In this document: positions 46,186 to 55,985 of the stretch, piece after piece
Layout of the letters: every line of letters starts with the position of its first letter
Numbering within the stretch: the first letter of the stretch is position 1
Source of the DNA: Pseudomonas sp. MUP55
GTDB lineage: Bacteria > Pseudomonadota > Gammaproteobacteria > Pseudomonadales > Pseudomonadaceae
Assembly: GCF_034043515.1 (NCBI RefSeq)
Contig: NZ_CP138214.1
Span: 5,029,501 to 5,093,500 of the forward strand
Reading direction: 5' to 3'
Length of the DNA stretch: 64,000 nt
The notes under the pieces: model-generated
The model's input: only the letters and a program-made list of their open reading frames with translations
What the model was told of the DNA's origin: nothing
The model's database searches: none
Position numbers and translations under genes: made by a program

Positions 46186-47574
46186 CTACCCCAGTGAGTC
46201 TTTCCGTAGTCCAATGGCCGAAGGCATTCCACACGCAAAGAGTAAACCGCATCCCATAATCAGGCCAAGCACCAGGAAAGTCGCGGGGTAGGCATGGCCC
46301 GGCGGCAGGTAGAGCGCAACCGCGACCATCCCGTTGACGCCAAAAGCGGCGCCGAGACTGCGCAGGAACTGCACCGTGGAGGTGTAAGCCCCCAACTGCT
46401 CCACCGGCGCGCTGTTCTGGGCAAAGACCAGCGTGGTGGTTGCCGTCAGCCCCATCCCCAGCCCGACCATCACCTGCCCGGCACCGATCCCCGGCCAGAA
46501 CGCCCAATACAGCCCGGCCGCCACGCTCGAACAGCCGAGCATCAGCAGCAGCATGCCGCCGACCGCCATCGTCCTGAAGCCGACGCGGGCCAGGCGCTTG
46601 CCGCATAGCGTCGCGCCAGCCACCCAGCCCAGCGCGGCCAGCATGATCAGCGCGCCACCGGACAAGGCGCTGGCCCGGACGTGATCGAGCGCCACCGGCA
46701 GCAGGCTGACGGACGCGTACAAGCCCACGCTGGAGATCATCACCAGCACCATGACAACCCCGAGCGCCGGCCGCGTGAAGAACCCCAACGGCACCGGGCT
46801 GCTGTCCGGTGCGGCACGGACGCGGGCGGCCAATACACCCAGCCCGACCAGCATGACCACGGTCAGGACCGGCATCGGGTGGGCAAGCCATTCCAGCGGA
46901 TGGTTGCTCAGCAGCAGCAGCGCCGCACAGGCGAATACGGCCAATGCGCCCTGCGCCAACGGGTCCACATGCCGGCTGGCCTGGCCACGGCCGATGGTCG
47001 GGGCGAAGAACAGCGCCAACAGCGCCAGCACCCCAAGGGGCAAGTTGAGCCAGAACACGGCGCGCCAGCTCAACGTGCTGCCCAGCACCGCGCCGGCCAC
47101 CGGCCCCAGCACCGCCGCCAGCCCCCAGACGCTGCTGAGCATGCCTTGCATGCTCGCGCGCTTGGGCCCCTCGAACAGCGACGCCAGCAAGGAGTAGGAC
47201 AACACGATGATGCCGCCCGCGCCCACGCCCTGCAGCGCCCTGCCCGCGATCAACATGATCATGTCCTGGCTCAGGGCCACCCAGACAGAGGCGACAATGA
47301 ACACACACAGGCTGACCTTCATCATCGCGCCGACTCCGAACCGATCGGCGAGTGCGCCCGCCAGCGGCGCGACCAGGGCCAGCGGCAGCAGGAAGCCGGA
47401 AACCACCCAGGGAAACAGGGTGGTGTCCTGCATCTGGGCGTTGATCTGCGGCAGGATGGTGCTGACCGCCGTGCTGTCCATGGCGGCAAGGAACAGCGCG
47501 ACGAGCACGGCGACCACACTCAGCGGGTACTTCCCTGCCCCGGCCTCTGGCGAGGCAAGCGTTTGTGACTTCAT
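46186..47574 (-). CDS. MFS exporter, DHA2 (EmrB/QacA) type
   Basis: 462 residues from the ATG at 47574 (MKSQTLASPEAGAGKYPLSV), chosen over an in-frame ATG at 47631 inside the preceding gene. The 14-helix DHA2 pattern is visible: MDSTAVSTILPQINAQM in helix 1, LAGALADRFGVGAMMKVSLC after helix 2, GRALQGVGAGG in helix 4 and GPVAGAVLGSTLSWRAVFWLN in helix 5. It exports small molecules against protons. It lies 10 bases after the diiron oxygenase gene and 2 before the regulator, so it is the likely exporter of, or resistance to, the operon product. Confidence 0.94.
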   Translation of the reverse strand: MKSQTLASPEAGAGKYPLSVVAVLVALFLAAMDSTAVSTILPQINAQMQDTTLFPWVVSGFLLPLALVAPLAGALADRFGVGAMMKVSLCVFIVASVWVALSQDMIMLIAGRALQGVGAGGIIVLSYSLLASLFEGPKRASMQGMLSSVWGLAAVLGPVAGAVLGSTLSWRAVFWLNLPLGVLALLALFFAPTIGRGQASRHVDPLAQGALAVFACAALLLLSNHPLEWLAHPMPVLTVVMLVGLGVLAARVRAAPDSSPVPLGFFTRPALGVVMVLVMISSVGLYASVSLLPVALDHVRASALSGGALIMLAALGWVAGATLCGKRLARVGFRTMAVGGMLLLMLGCSSVAAGLYWAFWPGIGAGQVMVGLGMGLTATTTLVFAQNSAPVEQLGAYTSTVQFLRSLGAAFGVNGMVAVALYLPPGHAYPATFLVLGLIMGCGLLFACGMPSAIGLRKDSLG

Positions 47575-47584
47575 GGCGCGATCC

Positions 47585-48490
47585 TCAATGAAAATACTGG
47601 GTGTGAATCGCGCTGGCTCGGGAGAACTCACTGACGATGCCCGCGGTGTCCGGGTCCATGTAGTCGTCGACTTTGCGAATCAGGTCCTGGGACTGGACGA
47701 TCTCTCTGAAACGCAGGGTCATCTCCAGCTGGGTGTGGGCGGCCTGGTTGTTCTGCGTGTAGTCCAGATCGAATTCCGTCTTGATCTGCTCGCCGCTGGT
47801 GATGGCCAATTGCGTGTTCATCGCCTCGGTGTCATGAATCAATTGATGCATGCGGCGGCGCTCTTCGCTGCTGAGGGTTGGAATGATCCGGTCGAACACA
47901 AAGTGGTCGAACTGGATGTGGCGCGCCTCGTCCAGGCCATGAAAATGCAACAGCCGCGTCAATAGGCTGCGCTGCATCGGGTCCAGCACCTTCAACCGGC
48001 GCTCGAACACGGTGATGACTGACTCGCCGACGTACGCCGTGGCGCACAGCGCAGCCAGCTTGATCTTGGGCGACTCATCGCCTTCGTAGAGGGCGAGACG
48101 CTCGGCGAAGAGGTTGTCCTTGAGCTTGATGTCACGCCCCGACAGATGCCTGATGTACTGGTAGAAGCTGCTGGCGTGGTTGATTTCTTCGGCAGCAAAG
48201 CAAGACAGCGCGCCGTACAGGGAATCGCCTGCAGTCAGCGTGTCGTCGTTGGACTGCGCCTCGCACAGGATGCGCGTCATGGTGTTGGCCACGTGCATTT
48301 CGATCTCGGCCAGTTGCCCCAACTCCTTGTACAAATAGGCCACGGCTTTGTCTTCCTGACCGGCCTCCCCGACCAGTGCATTGGACAAAAAGCGCAACTC
48401 GTCATCGGTGCGCGCACCCGCCCATTCCATGCGGTTGGGGTGCAGGTAATTGATGTGCGCCAGCTCGTTGATGGTTTTCAGGTTTTTCAT
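47585..48490 (-). CDS. AurF-type diiron oxygenase (probable N-oxygenase)
   Basis: 301 residues from the ATG at 48490 (MKNLKTINELAHINYLHPNR). A ferritin-like four-helix bundle holds the diiron ligands: LAEIEMH near 62, AAEEINHASSFYQY near 101-105, VGESVITVFE near 160 and FHGLDEARHIQFDHF near 185-195. This is the pattern of AurF (p-aminobenzoate N-oxygenase) and the PvfB/HamC-type enzymes that oxidise amines to hydroxylamines or nitro groups. All ligands appear present. The gene is 10 bases after the TauD-type gene. The substrate is unknown. Confidence 0.88.
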   Translation of the reverse strand: MKNLKTINELAHINYLHPNRMEWAGARTDDELRFLSNALVGEAGQEDKAVAYLYKELGQLAEIEMHVANTMTRILCEAQSNDDTLTAGDSLYGALSCFAAEEINHASSFYQYIRHLSGRDIKLKDNLFAERLALYEGDESPKIKLAALCATAYVGESVITVFERRLKVLDPMQRSLLTRLLHFHGLDEARHIQFDHFVFDRIIPTLSSEERRRMHQLIHDTEAMNTQLAITSGEQIKTEFDLDYTQNNQAAHTQLEMTLRFREIVQSQDLIRKVDDYMDPDTAGIVSEFSRASAIHTQYFH

Positions 48491-48500
48491 GGCGATGCTC

Positions 48501-49409
48501 TTAATCAAGGTAGGAAAGGGCGTTAAAAATCGTGCGCGCGGGGTCATCGATCGCCCGACGCCCGTGCATGACGCGCGTGTTGTCGATCAGCACCACATCG
48601 CCACGCTGCCAGCCCACGTCGACGGTCAATTGCTGGCAAAGCCCGTCCAGTGCGTGCAGTAACTGCGGGTCGATCGGCTCGCCGTCGGCGAAGGTGATCC
48701 GCGGTGCTTCGTAATGGTTGGAAGGGCCGAACAGGCTGTTGGCAAACGCCGGCTGGGCCTCTTGCACAAGCCGGCTGTTGCGGATGGCCGGGGTGCGAAA
48801 GCGGTAGGTGATCGAGCCGTCCTCGTTCAGCTCGATCAAGGAGCCCGCGTCCTGGGGCGTCAGCGAGATCAGATCCTGCAGGGTCACGGCCTCGATGCTG
48901 GCCGGCGCGTCGGTGCCCTGGGCCAGGGCATGAAAGGCGTAGGTTTTCCATTTGTCCGCCTCGACCCGGCGGGCGTACATGATCTCGCGCTCGGTAAATG
49001 CCGCGCGCTGCTCGGCCGTCAGGTGTCGGTACACGGCCTTGCCGTCGCACAAGGTGGTCTGTGAACCACGGGCCGGGGCGGTCTGGCAATAGAACCAACA
49101 CAGGTCCGGCCAGAAGGGGCTGTTGCCGTTTTCGCAATGCAGGCCTACCGCGTCCAGGCCGGCGTCGACTTTCTGCGCGGTGTTGCCGTCAAACGTGCGT
49201 GCCGGGTCCAGGCTGATTCGGCCGCTGCACTGGCGTACCAGGCGCGAAAATCCGTCAATGCTGTGTTCAAACCCGCGCAACACCAGATAGCCATGGCTGG
49301 CCAGCATGCTTTTGAGCAGGCCCGGCGCCAGCTCGAAGAGTGCCTGGGGCGCGCGGGGCGACACGATCAGGCCACTGTGCTCGGTGTGGGGAACCGTGGA
49401 GAGCGTCAT
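48501..49409 (-). CDS. TauD/TfdA-type Fe(II)/2-oxoglutarate oxygenase
   Basis: 302 residues. The facial triad is visible: His-x-Glu in AVGLHCENGNSPFWPDL near 90 and the distal His in DNTRVMHGRRAI near 282, with Arg a few residues later for 2-oxoglutarate. It resembles the SyrP/clavaminate-like members that hydroxylate amino acids or carrier-bound intermediates. The start ATG at 49409 overlaps the stop of the adenylation gene by 4 bases, so the two are translationally coupled. Substrate unknown; there is no carrier protein in the operon, so a free small acid or amine is likely. Confidence 0.9.
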   Translation of the reverse strand: MTLSTVPHTEHSGLIVSPRAPQALFELAPGLLKSMLASHGYLVLRGFEHSIDGFSRLVRQCSGRISLDPARTFDGNTAQKVDAGLDAVGLHCENGNSPFWPDLCWFYCQTAPARGSQTTLCDGKAVYRHLTAEQRAAFTEREIMYARRVEADKWKTYAFHALAQGTDAPASIEAVTLQDLISLTPQDAGSLIELNEDGSITYRFRTPAIRNSRLVQEAQPAFANSLFGPSNHYEAPRITFADGEPIDPQLLHALDGLCQQLTVDVGWQRGDVVLIDNTRVMHGRRAIDDPARTIFNALSYLD

Positions 49410-50968
49410 GCGCAGATCCTCGCTGTTGAATCCTGCAGGAACAAAGAAAGTTCATCGCGACGCGGACGCCCGGTAACGGTGAACAGTCGGCCCATCACCT
49501 CTTCGCTGTGCACCACCAGGACCGGATGCTGAATGTGCTCGATTTCGTTCAAATGGCTGCGGGCAAAGGCCCGGATCCGCTCGCGGACTTCGGCGGGGTC
49601 GGCCTGGGCGTCGATAATGAACACGCCGCCCATGAAGGCTTCGCCATCACCGAACACGATGACCTGCTCCACATTCGGCAGCTGTCGGTACGTTGCTTCG
49701 AGCCACTCGGGAGACACGTTGCGGCCGTTGGCGGTGATGATCATGGTTTTCTTGCGACCGATGATGCTCACGAAACCCTGCGGGTCGATCGTGGCCAAGT
49801 CGCCGGTATGCAGCCAGCCATCGCCGTCGATGGCGCAACTGCTGGGGTCTTCGTTGGTATAGCCGGCAAACAGTGAACTGCTGCGCACCAGCAGTTCGCC
49901 GTCGTCGGCCAGGCGCAGCGCCACATGGGGCAGCGCCTGGCCGACGGTGCCCAGGCGGTTGGCGGCGCGATGATTCCAGGTGGCCACCGAGCTGTTCTCA
50001 CTCAGGCCGTAGCCCTGAAAAACCTCGATGCCCAAGTGCTGCAGGCGTACCAGCACGTCGAGTTCCACCGGCCCGCCCCCCGCCGCCAGCAACGGCAAGC
50101 GCGGGGTGCCGAAGAGTTGCTCGATACGTTCGGCTATCGACGGCCCGCAGGTGCCGGCACGCTGGGCAATCGCTTCGACCAGCGCGGGCGTGAGCGTCAT
50201 GGCCGTGGGGCGTGCCTGGCGAATCAGGGCCAGGCGATCTTCAGCCAGTGCGCCGGGGCTGCCCAGAGGCGCCAGGCTGACCGGGGGCAGCAGCACCACG
50301 CCGCCGGACGTCAGCGGCATGTACAGCCCCGTCACCTGTTCAATCAGCAGGCTGAACGGCACCAGCACCAGGTAGCGTTGGTAGTCCTCGGGCTGCGCGC
50401 GCTGCCATAAGGCTTCGACCAGCGCGCCCAGGCCATCGCGACGAATTTGCACGCCCTTGGGCTGGGAAGTGGTACCTGAGGTGTGGATGATCTTGATCAC
50501 GCCGTCCTGCGCCAAGCCAGCCGTGGACGAAGGTGTCGACGGGCTGACCGGTCCAGGCCGCGCTGATACCCGACGCACGTCGGCCGCTAACGCCAGGCCC
50601 GCGTGACACCAGGCTTGCAAGGCATGGGCGCCCTGCTCGTCGGTCAGCACCAGTGCGCAGCCTTGCAACAGATGCCGCGCCTGATCAACGGAGAACGCCA
50701 GCGGCACGGGCACCTCCACCCGTTCGCCGATCATCAGGGCCACATCGGCCAACACCCATTCGGCGCTGTTGCCCATCACGATGCCGACCCGACTGGAACC
50801 GGGTGTCGCCCGGGCGACAACATCGGCCAGTTGCCGCGCCTGGGCGACCAGTTGCTGATAGGTAAAGGCGACCGCCTCCGGCTTGGTGCTGTCCCGGTCC
50901 AGCTGCACCACGGCCGCCGCGTGGGGCGTGCGCCGGGCCTGGGCCAATATTTCAGTCAGCACATTCAT
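49406..50968 (-). CDS. AMP-dependent synthetase/ligase (acyl or amino acid adenylation)
   Basis: 520 residues from the ATG at 50968, which overlaps the preceding stop by 4 bases. Motif A3 is IIHTSGTTSQPKGVQ near 165, A5 GYGLSENSSV near 320, A7/A8 LHTGDLATIDPQGFVSIIGR and KKTMIITANGRNVSPEWLEA near 400. At A10, where Pro-x-x-x-x-Gly-Lys is usual, the sequence is FTVTGRPRRDEL, with Arg for the catalytic Lys. It activates a carboxylic acid as acyl-AMP, but the Arg could mean slower adenylation or a thioester-only role. There is no fused carrier domain. Confidence 0.9.
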   Translation of the reverse strand: MNVLTEILAQARRTPHAAAVVQLDRDSTKPEAVAFTYQQLVAQARQLADVVARATPGSSRVGIVMGNSAEWVLADVALMIGERVEVPVPLAFSVDQARHLLQGCALVLTDEQGAHALQAWCHAGLALAADVRRVSARPGPVSPSTPSSTAGLAQDGVIKIIHTSGTTSQPKGVQIRRDGLGALVEALWQRAQPEDYQRYLVLVPFSLLIEQVTGLYMPLTSGGVVLLPPVSLAPLGSPGALAEDRLALIRQARPTAMTLTPALVEAIAQRAGTCGPSIAERIEQLFGTPRLPLLAAGGGPVELDVLVRLQHLGIEVFQGYGLSENSSVATWNHRAANRLGTVGQALPHVALRLADDGELLVRSSSLFAGYTNEDPSSCAIDGDGWLHTGDLATIDPQGFVSIIGRKKTMIITANGRNVSPEWLEATYRQLPNVEQVIVFGDGEAFMGGVFIIDAQADPAEVRERIRAFARSHLNEIEHIQHPVLVVHSEEVMGRLFTVTGRPRRDELSLFLQDSTARICA

Positions 50969-51639
50969 GCGGCCACCTGCTCGGGATGCCCGATCAGGCG
51001 CTCGAAACCGGAGAACTTGAGCCTGCCGCAATACTGGCTGAACAGGTGGGAGCACTCCTCCAGCAGGATCACACCCGTCTGGGGTGATTGCGCGTAGTAA
51101 CTGCCCCACTGGCGCAGCTCCAGCTCGGACAAGCGATCCGCCCCGGCATCGCCCATGATCCGCAGCGGAATACCATGGTATTTGAGCAGTACCCGCAACC
51201 GACGCGTGGAGGTGCACAAGATGGCCTTGGCGCCCATGAACCAGGCAAGAATCGGCAGCGCCTTGATGATCTCTGCCGCCGCGTGGGAGTCGTCCGAAGC
51301 CAGCGAGCCGATTTCCACGATGTGCTCACGCAGCAGGCACTGCTGGCTCAGCGACGCCAGGACAGCCTCGATCGGCTCGTCGAAATAACGTTCGGAAAAC
51401 AGCGGCTGGTTGGGCGAAGCGAATGAAATGCCGGCGCAGGCGGTGAGTTCTCCACTGGTCAGACTGCGTCGCGCTATCAGCAGGTCCGGGTTGGGCGTCA
51501 TGTGCGCGCCGTAATGCCGGTGGTAGATATCCTGGATGTAGCCTATCGGCTCCGGTGCACCTTGCTCGCTTCTTCTAATTATTTCGAACCGTGCATGATC
51601 AATTTCATTTTGGCTTGAGGTATGAAGAAAGCTGTTCAT
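50965..51639 (-). CDS. Thermostable hemolysin family protein (GNAT/autoinducer-synthase-like)
   Basis: 224 residues. The sequence matches the thermostable hemolysin family (delta-VPH of Vibrio): RFEIIRRSEQGAPEPIGYIQ, IYHRHYGAHMTPNPDLLIAR, ELTACAGISFASPNQPLFSE, REHIVEIGSLAS and ARLKFSG-like CGRLKFSGFE near the end. The fold, as known, resembles GNAT and acyl-homoserine-lactone synthases, so an acyl- or aminoacyl-transferase role is more likely than haemolysis in this setting. It is first of six genes, divergent from the MorA-like gene, and its stop overlaps the adenylation gene's start. Confidence 0.87.
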   Translation of the reverse strand: MNSFLHTSSQNEIDHARFEIIRRSEQGAPEPIGYIQDIYHRHYGAHMTPNPDLLIARRSLTSGELTACAGISFASPNQPLFSERYFDEPIEAVLASLSQQCLLREHIVEIGSLASDDSHAAAEIIKALPILAWFMGAKAILCTSTRRLRVLLKYHGIPLRIMGDAGADRLSELELRQWGSYYAQSPQTGVILLEECSHLFSQYCGRLKFSGFERLIGHPEQVAA

Positions 51640-51729
51640 GACGTATCCCTGTTAACGGCATTTGCCTTTAACAAAGCTACGTAACTGCCCTGGCCAGTAA
51701 CATGCTCAGCCAGGACAACAAGTCGATTG

Positions 51730-51741
51730 AAACGGACGTTT
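51730..51741. promoter_or_regulatory. Short palindrome AAACGGACGTTT before the operon (candidate operator)
   Basis: AAACG-GA-CGTTT is a perfect inverted repeat about 90 bases upstream of the first gene of the operon. The related AACGGACATTT stands at 45390-45400, directly after the AraC stop. A role for the AraC regulator is a guess. Confidence 0.3.
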
Positions 51742-51902
51742 ATGCATCCCAACCCCTCTAGACCGGGCATGCATGCCCTTGGTCAGCGTCTGCAAGGCAG
51801 GACTGGCACTTTGCCACAACTCAAGGCATGCTAGCCGCCCTTCGGGCGTCCGGCTTATAGTGCACGTCGCGCGCCAGTCCAGCCAAACCGCAGGATCACA
51901 GC

Positions 51903-54900
51903 TTGTCCAAAGTCACGCCGCCAACTCCCTTGCGCGCCGCTCATATAGCGCCGGGAGCGCCCCTGCACGGCACCCTCAAAGGCGCGTTGGCGACGCTCGT
52001 GCTGATGTTGCTCGCGTTATTGTTCTGGCAGTTGCTCGACCAGTTGCAGCAGAACCAGAAAGACCAGCAGCAATACACCATCGACTACAGCGCCGACCTG
52101 GCCGAGCAGATCAGCCAGAACATGGCCTTGAGCGCGCAGATCGCCTTGAACCTGCTGCCGATCGTCGAGCCGCCGCGCAACGCCGAGCAAGAACAGGCGC
52201 TGATGCGCACATTGCAACGTTCATTACCCGAACTGCGCAGCTTCGCCCTGCTCGCCCCCAGCGGCGCGCTGATCAGCGACACCGCCAACGATAGCCAGGA
52301 CAGCGCCCTGCTCGAAGACCTGGTCAAGCGCAGTCACGCCCAAACCTATTACCTGAGCAACGACAGCGACGGCACCGTGATCTACCTGTTGCTGCACCAG
52401 CCCAGCGGTGGCTCGAAGATGTACTGGGCGCTGCGCCTGGCACCTACCTACCTGGCCAACCTGACGCGCCAGGATGCCCAGGGCCAGCGCCCGATGTGGG
52501 CCATCGAGAACCGCCTGAATCAACGTGTGGTCAGCCGTGACAACGGCATGCCGGCCCAGTGGACCAGCGCGTTGACCCCGGACGAATTGAACCAAAGTGT
52601 GCTGGTCACGCCCTTGAGCAAGAGCGACTGGCAACTGCGCGGGCTGTTCGACCGCAGCGCGGTGCTGGAACAACTGCTGCCGGCGTTTATCGGCAAATGC
52701 CTGCTGGGCCTGGCCTTTTCGCTGGTTCCGGTGATTGCGCTTCTGAACATGCGCCGTCGCCAGCGCCAGGTGCATGAAGGCCGGCGACGTTACCAGGATA
52801 TTTTCGAAGGTACCGGCGTGGCCTTGTGCGTACTCGACCTCTCGGGGGTGAAGGCGTTCTGCGACAAGACCCCGGCGCAGAACCGCGAACAGTCACAGGC
52901 ATGGCTGCGGGCCAACCCCACTGAGCGTCGCAAGCTGCTCAAGGAATTGCGCGTCACCGAGGTCAACCAGATGGCGGTGCGCCTGTTGAACGTGGGCTCC
53001 TGCGAACAAGCCTGGGAGCGCCTGATCGACGATGGCCCACACAACGCCACGTCGATCGGTCAGCAGGTGCTGGAAGCCGTAATGACCCGGCAAAAACAGC
53101 TGGAACTGGAAATCCAGCTCAACGATGTGGCGGGCAATGAACAATACCTGTGGCTCGTCATGCGTCTGCCGGAACAGCAGGATGACGTGCGGGCGGTGAT
53201 CCTCAGCATCAGCGACATCACCAGTCGCAAGCTGATCGAGCTGTCGCTGGTGGAGCGCGAGAGTTTCTGGTCGGACGTGGTCCGCACCGTGCCCGACCAC
53301 CTGTATGTGCAGGACGTGATCAGCCAGCGCATGATTTTCAGCAACCATCACCTGGGCCATACCCTCGGCTACAACAAGGCCGAACTGCAACAAATGGGCG
53401 AGTACTTCTGGGAAATCCTGCTGCACCCCGAAGACGCCGAGCATTACCACGACTCGCGTCAGCAGCAGCGCCAGACGGGATACGCGACCCAACTGCACTG
53501 CCAGCTGCGCTTTCGGCACCGCAACAACCAGTGGCGACGCTTCGATATCCGCGAACAGGCCCTGGCCAGGGACACCTCGACCGTGGTCACCCGCATCATC
53601 GGCGTGGCCAAGGACATCACCGATCAGATCGAGGCCAGCGAATCCCTGCGCGACAGCGAACAGCGCTACCGCATGCTGGCCGAAAGCATCAGTGACGTCA
53701 TCTGCTCCACCGACAGCCGACTGGCCCTCAACTACGTCAGCCCATCGGTCAACGCCGTGCTCGGGTACGACGTGGACTGGGTGTTCAAGAACGGCTGGCA
53801 GTCCATCATTGCCAACCCGCAGCAGCTCACCGGTATTTATGCGCTGATGGAACAGGTCAGCCGCGCCGTGGGCAATCCCGAGGCGTTGAACAATCTGCGC
53901 GATGAAGTGCAGACCCAACTGTTTCTGTTCGACTGCCTGCGCGCCGATGGGCGCAAAGTGCCCATCGAACTGCGGGTGGTGCTGGTGTGGGACGAACACG
54001 GCGCGTTCGAGGGCATCCTTGGCGTGGGCCGGGATATCAGCCAGCAACGCCGCGCCGAAAAAGACCTGCGCATGGCGGCCACGGTGTTTGAACACTCTAC
54101 CTCGGCCATTCTGATCACCGACCCGGCCGGCTATATTGTGCAGGCCAACGAGGCCTTCAGCCGGGTCAGCGGTTACGCCGTAAGCGATGTACTCGACCAG
54201 TTGCCGAACATGCTCACCGTCGACGAGCAGCAAGAAGCTCACCTGCGCTACATACTCAAGCAACTGCACCAGCACACCACCTGGGAAGGCGAAGTGTGGC
54301 TCAAGCGGCTTAACGGCGAGCACTACCCGGCCTGGGTCGGCATCACGGCGGTGTTCGACGATGAAGGCGACCTGGCCAGCTACGTGTGTTTCTTCAGCGA
54401 CATCAGCGAGCGCAAGGCCAGCGAACAGCGCATCCACCGCCTGGCGTATTACGACGCCCTGACCCACCTGCCCAACCGCACCCTGTTCCAGGATCGCCTG
54501 CATACCGCGCTGCAGTCGGCCGAGCGGCAGAAGTCGTGGGTGGTGCTGATGTTTCTCGACCTTGACCGTTTCAAGCCGATCAACGACTCCCTCGGCCACG
54601 CCGCCGGCGACCGTATGCTCAAGGAGATGGCCACGCGCCTGCTCGGTTGCGTGGCCGAAGACGACACCGTCGCGCGCATGGGCGGCGATGAGTTCACCTT
54701 GCTGTTGCAGCCGCGCGTGAGCCGCGACATGGCGCTCAACCGTGCAATCACCGTGGCCGAGCAGATTCTGGCCAGCCTGGTGAAACCCTTTGTGCTGGAG
54801 GGCCGCGAGTTTTTTGTGACCGCCAGTATCGGTATCGCCCTGAGCCCCCAGGACGGTAACGAGCTGAGCCAGTTGATGAAGAACGCCGATACGGCGATGT

Positions 54901-55754
54901 ATCACGCCAAGGAACGCGGCAAGAACAACTTCCAGTTCTACCAGGCCGACATGAACGCCAGCGCCCTGGAGCGCCTGGAGCTTGAAAGCGACCTGCGCCA
55001 CGCCCTGGAACAAGACGAGTTCGTGCTCTATTACCAGCCGCAGTTCAGCGGCGACGGCAAACGCCTGACCGGCGCCGAAGCCCTGCTGCGCTGGCGCCAC
55101 CCGCGCCGAGGCCTGGTGCCGCCGGGGGATTTCATTCCGGTACTCGAAGAGTTGGGGCTGGTGGTGGACGTGGGCGACTGGGTGATCAGCGAAGCCTGTC
55201 GCCAGCTCAAGACCTGGCACCAGAACAAGGTGCGGGTGCCGAAAGTCTCGGTCAACATCTCGGCGCGGCAGTTCTCCGACGGGCAGTTGGGCACGCGCAT
55301 CGCCACCATCCTCAAGGACACCGGCCTGCCGCCGGCGTGCCTGGAGCTGGAGCTGACCGAAAGCATCCTGATGCGCGAAGTCAACGAAGCCCTGCAGATC
55401 CTCGCCAGCCTGAAAAACCTGGGACTGAGCATTGCGGTGGACGACTTCGGCACCGGTTATTCGTCGCTCAACTACCTCAAGCAATTCCCCATCGACGTAT
55501 TGAAGATCGACCGCACCTTCGTCGATGGCCTGCCATCGGGCGAGCAGGATGCGCAGATCGCCCGCGCCATCATCGCCATGGCCCACAGCCTGAACCTGGC
55601 GGTGATCGCCGAGGGCGTGGAAACCCACGAGCAACTGGACTTCCTGCGCGAGCATGGCTGCGATGAAGTGCAGGGTTACCTGTTCGGGCGGCCGATGCCG
55701 GCGAATCGGTTCGAGGCGCAGTTCAGCAATGATGCGTTGTTCATGTTTGATTGA
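51903..55754 (+). CDS. morA: MorA-like diguanylate cyclase/phosphodiesterase with PAS sensors
   Basis: 1283 residues from the TTG at 51903, supported by AGGA 7 bases before it. A membrane helix near 28-48 and another near 262-282 bracket a periplasmic sensor region. Then come four PAS regions (about 295-400, 455-575, 590-715, 725-840), a GGDEF domain (855-1015, [12 protein letters not shown]) and an EAL domain (1030-1275, [37 protein letters not shown]). Both active-site motifs are intact. The I-site RxxD before [10 protein letters not shown] reads AEDD, so product inhibition is probably absent. As in P. aeruginosa (PA4601), it sits next to glyA. It tunes c-di-GMP, motility and biofilm. Confidence 0.92.
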   Translation: MSKVTPPTPLRAAHIAPGAPLHGTLKGALATLVLMLLALLFWQLLDQLQQNQKDQQQYTIDYSADLAEQISQNMALSAQIALNLLPIVEPPRNAEQEQALMRTLQRSLPELRSFALLAPSGALISDTANDSQDSALLEDLVKRSHAQTYYLSNDSDGTVIYLLLHQPSGGSKMYWALRLAPTYLANLTRQDAQGQRPMWAIENRLNQRVVSRDNGMPAQWTSALTPDELNQSVLVTPLSKSDWQLRGLFDRSAVLEQLLPAFIGKCLLGLAFSLVPVIALLNMRRRQRQVHEGRRRYQDIFEGTGVALCVLDLSGVKAFCDKTPAQNREQSQAWLRANPTERRKLLKELRVTEVNQMAVRLLNVGSCEQAWERLIDDGPHNATSIGQQVLEAVMTRQKQLELEIQLNDVAGNEQYLWLVMRLPEQQDDVRAVILSISDITSRKLIELSLVERESFWSDVVRTVPDHLYVQDVISQRMIFSNHHLGHTLGYNKAELQQMGEYFWEILLHPEDAEHYHDSRQQQRQTGYATQLHCQLRFRHRNNQWRRFDIREQALARDTSTVVTRIIGVAKDITDQIEASESLRDSEQRYRMLAESISDVICSTDSRLALNYVSPSVNAVLGYDVDWVFKNGWQSIIANPQQLTGIYALMEQVSRAVGNPEALNNLRDEVQTQLFLFDCLRADGRKVPIELRVVLVWDEHGAFEGILGVGRDISQQRRAEKDLRMAATVFEHSTSAILITDPAGYIVQANEAFSRVSGYAVSDVLDQLPNMLTVDEQQEAHLRYILKQLHQHTTWEGEVWLKRLNGEHYPAWVGITAVFDDEGDLASYVCFFSDISERKASEQRIHRLAYYDALTHLPNRTLFQDRLHTALQSAERQKSWVVLMFLDLDRFKPINDSLGHAAGDRMLKEMATRLLGCVAEDDTVARMGGDEFTLLLQPRVSRDMALNRAITVAEQILASLVKPFVLEGREFFVTASIGIALSPQDGNELSQLMKNADTAMYHAKERGKNNFQFYQADMNASALERLELESDLRHALEQDEFVLYYQPQFSGDGKRLTGAEALLRWRHPRRGLVPPGDFIPVLEELGLVVDVGDWVISEACRQLKTWHQNKVRVPKVSVNISARQFSDGQLGTRIATILKDTGLPPACLELELTESILMREVNEALQILASLKNLGLSIAVDDFGTGYSSLNYLKQFPIDVLKIDRTFVDGLPSGEQDAQIARAIIAMAHSLNLAVIAEGVETHEQLDFLREHGCDEVQGYLFGRPMPANRFEAQFSNDALFMFD

Positions 55755-55780
55755 GGTCTTGTGGTGGGGCTTATGGCCTT

Positions 55781-55853
55781 ATCGGGGGCAAGCCCCCTCC
55801 CACCTTTTTGACCTGTGAACACCTTCAACTGTGGGAGGGGGCTTGCCCCCGAT
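55781..55853. repeat. REP doublet in outward-tail orientation
   Basis: ATCGGGGGCAAGCCCCCTCC ... GGAGGGGGCTTGCCCCCGAT around a 33-base centre; same arrangement as 42909-42974. Confidence 0.88.
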
Positions 55854-55985
55854 AGGGCCGGCACAGCCACCGCCCACCCCTGGATGAGCCCCGCTTGTCC
55901 GCGACATGATGTCCTTTCATATGCCATCTAAAACCCATTGGGTTAGAATGCCCTCCTTTTCTGCCCCCGATCCTTGAGGACCGCC

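Noticed and set aside
45401..47308. 635-codon frame joining the AraC gene with upstream sequence
   Set aside because: The upstream 375 codons are an out-of-frame reading of the MFS gene; the AraC protein starts at 46183.
52893..55655. Minus-strand open frame of 920 codons opposite the MorA-like gene
   Set aside because: Antisense shadow; the plus strand carries intact GGDEF and EAL motifs.
51903..55754. MorA-like gene as part of the six-gene operon system
   Set aside because: It is on the opposite strand and belongs to the conserved morA-glyA pair of the genus.
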